A stretch of DNA of 10,411 bases from Acidobacteriota bacterium (GTDB taxonomy: Bacteria > Acidobacteriota > Vicinamibacteria > Vicinamibacterales > CAVVIG01). The first letter of the stretch is position 1. Every line of letters begins with the position of its first letter. A program made the position numbers and the translations under genes. A model generated the notes under the pieces. The model saw nothing but the letters and a program-made list of their open reading frames with translations, had not been told where the DNA came from and searched no databases. Below are positions 7,110 to 10,411 of this stretch, piece after piece. The stretch spans positions 1 through 10,411 of the forward strand of contig QHWL01000270.1 of NCBI GenBank assembly GCA_003222555.1, read 5' to 3'.

Positions 7110-7442
7110 GTGAAAACTCTACCGGACAATTTCGGCGCTCGGGTGCTCTCGGTCGTCCGCCGCATTCCACCCGGCCGCGTCGCCACCTATGGCGACGTCG
7201 CGTTGCTCGCCGGGCGGCCGCGCGCCTGGCGCGCCGTTGGCAACATCATGCGGCACTGCAGGCGGCCCGACGTGCCGTGCCATCGCGTGATCGGGGCCGG
7301 CGGCCGAATCGGCGGATACGGCGGCAGTGAAATGCTCAAGCGGTCGCTGCTTGCCGCGGAAGGCATCGTCGTGTCCGCGCGTCGTATCCGCGAGCTCGAC
7401 CGAGTGCGCTGGCGTGGGCGGTCTCCAACAAGGACGCACTGA
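7110..7442 (+). CDS. Small MGMT-family DNA alkylation repair protein
   Basis: From GTG 7110 the product is 110 residues and covers only the C-terminal DNA-binding/active-site domain of O6-alkylguanine-DNA alkyltransferases. Visible family features are IPPGRVATYGDVA (recognition-helix region, Tyr27), RAVGN with Arg41 as the likely base-flipping arginine, and PCHRV with acceptor Cys57, followed by GGRIGGYGG. The RNase-H-like N-terminal domain is absent. The size is like alkyltransferase-like (Atl) proteins, but those carry Trp instead of Cys in this motif, so real methyl transfer remains possible. An in-frame ATG at 6999 would overlap the phosphatase gene by 67 bases and add a non-family extension, so GTG 7110 is preferred. 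The ribosome-binding site is weak. The gene follows the phosphatase by 44 bases, with no evident functional link. Confidence 0.82.
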   Translation: MKTLPDNFGARVLSVVRRIPPGRVATYGDVALLAGRPRAWRAVGNIMRHCRRPDVPCHRVIGAGGRIGGYGGSEMLKRSLLAAEGIVVSARRIRELDRVRWRGRSPTRTH

Positions 7443-7464
7443 ACCTAATCCAGCCCGATTCGTA
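7440..7464 (+). promoter_or_regulatory. Candidate ECF-type promoter ahead of the sigma factor
   Basis: TGAACC (7440-7445) and CGTA (7461-7464) are separated by 15 bases. This resembles the -35 GAAC / -10 CGT pattern of ECF sigma factors such as sigma-W (TGAAAC, 16 bases, CGTA). It lies directly upstream of an ECF sigma gene, as expected for autoregulation. The -35 overlaps the MGMT stop codon. Transcription would start near 7472. Such short motifs arise by chance. Confidence 0.4.
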
Positions 7465-7478
7465 TCCTTTCTCAAAGA

Positions 7479-7501
7479 GCGACGCGTCTTTTGCGCGTCG
7501 C
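7479..7501 (+). terminator. Hairpin between the MGMT-like gene and the sigma gene
   Basis: GCGACGCG (7479-7486) pairs perfectly with CGCGTCGC (7494-7501) around a 7-base loop, TCTTTTG. No T-tract follows, so termination after the MGMT gene would be weak or Rho-assisted. If the ECF promoter at 7440 is real, the hairpin instead lies at the start of the sigma-factor leader. Confidence 0.4.
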
Positions 7502-7516
7502 CCCATTCCCAGGCCG

Positions 7517-7560
7517 CGGGCGTTGCGCCCGAACGCCGACTCTCGAGGCCGGGCAACGCC
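7517..7560 (+). promoter_or_regulatory. Mutually exclusive stems in the sigma-factor leader
   Basis: A local hairpin pairs CGGGCG (7517-7522) with CGCCCG (7526-7531). An alternative longer stem pairs GGCGTTGC (7519-7526) with GCAACGCC (7553-7560). They share bases and cannot form together. A regulatory switch is possible, but GC-rich DNA yields such pairs often. Confidence 0.25.
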
Positions 7561-7594
7561 GAGACATCGCTTGCCGTCTAAAGATGTGACCGTC

Positions 7595-8143
7595 GTGGAA
7601 AGCACCGATGCGGATCTGGTCGCACGCTGCCAAACCAGCGAAGTCGACGCGTTCGAAGAGCTTTACCAGAGACAGGCCTCGCGGATCTACGCGTTGGCCT
7701 GCAGGATGGCAGGGTCGCCCGAAGCCGGCGAGGACCTTCTCCAGGAGATTTTCCTTCAGGCGTTCAGAAAGATCGGCAGCTTCAAGGGCGACGCGACAAT
7801 CGGCACCTGGCTGTACCGGCTGGCGCTCAATCACTGTCTCGATTTCGTCCGAAGCCGCCAGGCAAAGATGGCTACGGCGACCGAGGCGCTCGACGGTGAT
7901 TTGGCGATCGAACCACGGGCGCCGCGGGAAACGCCCATCGCGAGGATCGATCTCGAACGCGCCCTCGAGCGTCTACCGCCCGGCTGCCGCGAGGCATTCG
8001 TGCTGCACGATGTGGAAGGGTACGATCACAAAGAAGTTGCCGAAATGCTGGGCATCGCCGAGGGGACGTCGAAGTCGCAGGTGTTCAAGGCACGCATGAA
8101 GCTGCGGGCGCTTTTACAGGCCCGTACGATCGCCCGCACGTGA
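7595..8143 (+). CDS. ECF-family RNA polymerase sigma factor
   Basis: From GTG 7595 the product is 182 residues, normal for sigma-70 ECF (RpoE-like) factors. Region 2 spans about 17-88: AFEELYQRQASRIYALACRM, then EDLLQEIFLQAFRKI for core binding and GTWLYRLALNHCLDFVR for -10 recognition. Region 4 spans about 118-173, with LERLPPGCREAFVLHDVEG and a helix-turn-helix around HKEVAEMLGIAEGTSKSQVFKARMKLR for -35 recognition. The start is uncertain: GTG 7586 and TTG 7571 or 7523 are in frame. GTG 7595 is favoured because AAAG at 7580-7583 could serve as a ribosome-binding site 11 bases upstream, and because family similarity begins just after it. The gene is followed by its likely anti-sigma factor. 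The last few residues (ARTIART) are encoded by a palindromic element that overlaps the stop codon. Confidence 0.93.
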   Translation: MESTDADLVARCQTSEVDAFEELYQRQASRIYALACRMAGSPEAGEDLLQEIFLQAFRKIGSFKGDATIGTWLYRLALNHCLDFVRSRQAKMATATEALDGDLAIEPRAPRETPIARIDLERALERLPPGCREAFVLHDVEGYDHKEVAEMLGIAEGTSKSQVFKARMKLRALLQARTIART

Positions 8144-8186
8144 CCGTGCTTACGTGATCGTACGTAGTGTCCGGCTTTAGCCGGAC
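8123..8186. repeat. REP-like palindromic element at the sigma/anti-sigma junction
   Basis: The outer inverted repeat CGTACGATC (8123-8131) matches GATCGTACG (8156-8164) perfectly and encloses a smaller stem, GCACG (8136-8140) with CGTGC (8145-8149). Five bases later comes a perfect 8-bp hairpin, GTCCGGCT (8169-8176), loop TT, AGCCGGAC (8179-8186). The element covers the sigma stop codon and fills the gap before the anti-sigma start. I recall similar GTCCGGCTTTAGCCGGAC palindromes dispersed in acidobacterial genomes, but cannot verify it here. The in-frame GTG at 8167 lies in it and is therefore a poor start for the next gene. Confidence 0.55.
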
Positions 8187-8193
8187 TCACACC

Positions 8194-9003
8194 ATGCATC
8201 CGAACGATTCGACGATCAATGACTATGTCGACAGCGCGCTCGGTCCCGGGGACCGCGCGACGGTCGAGCAGCATCTCGAGACGTGCAGCGAGTGCCGCGG
8301 GCTCGCTGCCGATCTGCGGGAACTGCAACGCGCGGCCGCTGCCCTCGAGCCGATCGAGCCGTCCCCGGACGCGTGGACGCGGGTTGAGGAAGCCATTCGC
8401 AGGGAAAGCCCGGCCAACCGACTCCGCCTGGGCGACGGCGGTCCGCCAAAGGTTCACGCGAAGGCGGAAGCCGGTCGGAGCGGAGCAGACGACGAACCGC
8501 TTGATGGACGCGACCTGCGAGGGTCGTCGTCCGGGTGGGCGTGGGGTTGGAGCGCGGCCGCGGCGCTGCTCCTCCTGGCAACGTTGGCCGGCCTTCGCCT
8601 TGGGCCGATGGCGCGTCACACGACAGCGGTGTCAGCCCCCGCAACCGACGCCGCAGTCGCGTCGGCGCAAGCGGTCGAATCCGAGCTGCTCCAGGCCGAG
8701 CAGCACTATCAGAAAGCGATTAGCGGACTCGAGCAGCTCGCCGCCGCAGACACGGCCGCGCTCGATCCCCAGACGGCAGCGACCCTGCAAAGGAACCTCT
8801 CGGTCATCGATCGGGCGATCAATGAGAGCCGCGCGGCATTGAAGGCGCAGCCCGACAGCGAACCGGCGCAAGAAAGCCTGTTCGAAAGCTTCAAATCGAA
8901 AATCGCGCTGCTGCAAGACACCGTGGCGCTCATCAACGAAATGCGAAAAGGCAACGAGGTGGAGGCCGCACGGATCATTTCCGGACTCAAACGCGAGCCT
9001 TGA
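8194..9003 (+). CDS. Membrane-anchored zinc-finger anti-sigma factor
   Basis: From ATG 8194 the product is 269 residues. The N-terminus, MHPNDSTINDYVDSALG, followed by HLETCSEC (His27, Cys31, Cys34), is the HxxxCxxC zinc-binding anti-sigma motif (zf-HC2/ZAS type) that holds ECF sigma factors inactive in the cytoplasm. A Gly/charged linker (about 72-114) precedes one membrane segment at about 115-138 (WAWGWSAAAALLLLATLAGL). Residues 155-269 would be extracytoplasmic and look largely helical, perhaps coiled coil (ESELLQAEQHYQKAISGLEQL; FKSKIALLQDTVALINEM). The gene follows the ECF sigma gene by 50 bases, the standard pairing. Envelope stress would presumably be sensed by the outer domain, releasing the sigma factor; whether by proteolysis or conformation cannot be told. 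An upstream in-frame GTG (8167) lies in palindromic DNA and adds nine non-family residues. Confidence 0.88.
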   Translation: MHPNDSTINDYVDSALGPGDRATVEQHLETCSECRGLAADLRELQRAAAALEPIEPSPDAWTRVEEAIRRESPANRLRLGDGGPPKVHAKAEAGRSGADDEPLDGRDLRGSSSGWAWGWSAAAALLLLATLAGLRLGPMARHTTAVSAPATDAAVASAQAVESELLQAEQHYQKAISGLEQLAAADTAALDPQTAATLQRNLSVIDRAINESRAALKAQPDSEPAQESLFESFKSKIALLQDTVALINEMRKGNEVEAARIISGLKREP

Positions 9004-9135
9004 GCCGGAGCGACAACGTCGAGCGCGCATTATCCAGGCGCGCGTCGGCAAGGATGGATCGGCAAAGACTGGAAGGCGCGAGCCGACAGCGCCCGGGCGC
9101 GGAACTCAGGCGCGGCAAAGGACAAGGGTACCCCT

Positions 9136-10182
9136 ATGCGACTCAGGTTCTCTCTCATGGCAGCGGGACTCGCCGCCAGCGTCCTGTCGGCCGGCGCGCA
9201 AGACGTCCGGCAGGCTCGCGAGATGCGCGCGCGTGGGCCGCTTCCTCGCACAGCCTATCAGGGCCGCAGCCGTCCCGAGCAGACCGAGCGCTTCTCCCGC
9301 AGGATCAAGATCGGCGGAGACGGCCGCGTCAGCGTCGCCAACTTCGCGGGCGACATCGTCGTGACAGGCGGTCCGGGAGATGAGGTCTCCATCGAGGCGA
9401 TCAAGCGGACGCACGGCGATCCGAGCCAGCTCGCCAGCGTCCACATCGAAGTCGACGAGCACGCGGGCCGCGTCGACGTACGGACGATGTACGGGGCGAG
9501 GCACGACAGTGTGTCGGTCGACTACACGATCGCGGTTCCCTCGTCGGCGTCGATTGGCGTCAAATCGGTCTCCGGCAATCTGAAGGTCGCCAGGGTGCAG
9601 GGGTCCGTTCGCGCCGAGACCGTCGAGGGAAGCGTCACGGCGTCGGCCACGCCGAGGCTCGAGATCGCCAAGGCGGTTTCTGGCGACGTCGATCTCAGTG
9701 ACGCCGGAGCGGATGGCGATCTGACGGCCGCCAGCGTCAGCGGAAACGTGAGGGTGAAGGGACTGAAAGGCCACAGTCTTAATCTGGGCACGGTCAGCGG
9801 CGATCTGACGCTCAGCAATGTGGCCTGCGATCGGCTTGTCGCCCGCTCGGTGTCCGGCAACGTCGAGTACTCGGGCGCGCTGACGAAGAACGGCCGCTAC
9901 GATGTGACTTCGCATTCTGGAACGGTGAGGCTCACGCTCGACGGGGCGACCGGATTCGAGTTCAACGCGATCAGCTTCAGCGGATCGATTCGCTCCGAGC
10001 TGCCGCTGACGATGGCAGGCAGCAGCGACAGCACTCAGCGCGACGACCAGCGCGGCCCTGGACCCCGCCGCCGCGGCCGTGTCCTGAACAGTCCCTCGAT
10101 GCGCGCGACGTTCGGCGACGGGAGCGCCACGCTTACGATCAGGACGTTCAGCGGCGACATCGTCATCGCGAGGGCCAAGTAG
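9136..10182 (+). CDS. Secreted DUF4097-type beta-repeat protein
   Basis: The product is 348 residues. A signal peptide (MRLRFSLMAAGLAASVLSAGA, probable cleavage after residue 21) directs export. Residues 60-348 are beta-rich, with recurring SG(D/N/T/S)-type turns at residues 146, 182, 202, 221, 240, 261, 282 and 339, mostly 19-21 residues apart (SVSGNLKV, AVSGDVDL, SVSGNVRV, TVSGDLTL, SVSGNVEY). This fits the DUF4097 putative-adhesin family, thought to form a right-handed beta-helix or beta-roll; its biochemical function is unknown. A basic, probably disordered insert (DDQRGPGPRRRGR) lies at 303-315. AAGGG at 9124-9128, 7 bases before ATG 9136, is a good ribosome-binding site and supports this start. 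It follows the anti-sigma gene by 132 bases on the same strand, so it may belong to the same envelope-stress operon or be a target of the sigma factor. Confidence 0.85.
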   Translation: MRLRFSLMAAGLAASVLSAGAQDVRQAREMRARGPLPRTAYQGRSRPEQTERFSRRIKIGGDGRVSVANFAGDIVVTGGPGDEVSIEAIKRTHGDPSQLASVHIEVDEHAGRVDVRTMYGARHDSVSVDYTIAVPSSASIGVKSVSGNLKVARVQGSVRAETVEGSVTASATPRLEIAKAVSGDVDLSDAGADGDLTAASVSGNVRVKGLKGHSLNLGTVSGDLTLSNVACDRLVARSVSGNVEYSGALTKNGRYDVTSHSGTVRLTLDGATGFEFNAISFSGSIRSELPLTMAGSSDSTQRDDQRGPGPRRRGRVLNSPSMRATFGDGSATLTIRTFSGDIVIARAK

Positions 10183-10205
10183 AGCCTGGCGCGGTGGCCA
10201 GGCTC
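10182..10205 (+). terminator. Hairpin terminator candidate after the DUF4097 gene
   Basis: GAGCCTGGC (10182-10190) pairs perfectly over 9 bp with GCCAGGCTC (10197-10205) around a 6-base loop. It begins at the last base of the stop codon. The following bases are only moderately T-rich (GTCTCTGAACTGTT), so it may be a weak intrinsic terminator or a 3'-end stabiliser. Confidence 0.6.
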
Positions 10206-10344
10206 GTCTCTGAACTGTTCGGCTTCTGTACGCCAGAGCCGGCGGAAGTTGACTCGTCGTCACTCCGGTCCGGGACGGATGTGCCGCCCGTCTTTTGTTG
10301 ACGCTAACCCGAATACCATTAATAGTTTCTGATGACCGACCGAA

Positions 10345-10358
10345 CGAGGCGCGCCTCG
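10345..10358. promoter_or_regulatory. Perfect 14-bp palindrome upstream of a -10-like box
   Basis: CGAGGCG is followed directly by its reverse complement CGCCTCG, giving a gapless dyad. It lies about 31 bases before the TATAAT at 10390, a place where an operator or activator site could sit. No transcription-factor family is recognised, and GC-rich palindromes occur by chance. Confidence 0.25.
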
Positions 10359-10389
10359 CCGGATGGCATCGGCCTTGCTGAAACGTCTA

Positions 10390-10405
10390 TATAATTGAGT
10401 AGATG
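10390..10405 (+). promoter_or_regulatory. TATAAT box with an ATG 7 bases downstream
   Basis: TATAAT (10390-10395) is a perfect -10 hexamer in otherwise GC-rich DNA. No good -35 is seen at the proper distance (TTGCTG at 10375-10380 is only 9 bases away). The ATG at 10403 falls where transcription would begin, so a leaderless gene starting here and running off the window is possible. Only three codons are visible. Confidence 0.3.
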
Positions 10406-10411
10406 CCGCCC

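Noticed and set aside
9101..9128. ECF promoter (GGAACT) ahead of the DUF4097 gene
   Set aside because: No matching CGT-type -10 element at the needed distance.
9106..10263. Long minus-strand open frame opposite the DUF4097 gene
   Set aside because: No signal or domain pattern, and the + strand product has a signal peptide, a good ribosome-binding site and periodic repeats.
10375..10395. Full sigma-70 promoter TTGCTG/TATAAT
   Set aside because: The spacer is only 9 bases, far below the usual 16-18; only the -10 element is kept.

Overview
This is a high-GC bacterial window with tightly packed genes, almost all on the + strand. The gene content suggests a soil- or sediment-type Acidobacteriota, perhaps a Vicinamibacteria-like lineage: paired HD-GYP phosphodiesterases with a HEAT-repeat protein, a PafA-like secreted phosphatase, an ECF sigma/zinc-finger anti-sigma pair and a DUF4097 surface protein. 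No marker gene in the window fixes the taxonomy, so this is an inference.

Region 1 (1-486) holds the last 49 codons of a HEAT-repeat protein. A 336-base non-coding stretch follows, with three imperfect copies of a CAATGCCG-led repeat and several GC-rich hairpins. The last hairpin sits just upstream of the first complete gene.

Region 2 (487-5426) is the most distinctive part: a translationally coupled three-gene operon of HD-GYP, HEAT-repeat and HD-GYP proteins, with gene junctions of TAATG and a 3-base gap. All three proteins start with a similar module of about 130 residues carrying an LY(S/P)xxHP motif. The two HD-GYP proteins are clear paralogues. The first has a changed catalytic loop (DLSGYP instead of DGSGYP). 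I read this as a candidate cyclic-dinucleotide signalling complex in which the HEAT protein is scaffold or regulator and the shared module mediates assembly or sensing. That reading is inference.

Region 3 (about 5438-7442) encodes an alkaline-phosphatase/phosphodiesterase-superfamily protein with a signal peptide, split by a one-base frameshift near 5881-5890, followed by a small single-domain MGMT-like DNA-repair protein with an intact PCHRV motif.

Region 4 (7440-10205) looks like a cell-envelope stress module: an ECF-type promoter candidate, a structured leader, an ECF sigma factor, a REP-like palindromic element, a membrane-anchored zinc-finger anti-sigma factor, and a secreted DUF4097 protein with a 19-21-residue periodicity, closed by a hairpin. 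The final 200 bases are non-coding and end in a TATAAT box and an ATG that could begin a further gene.
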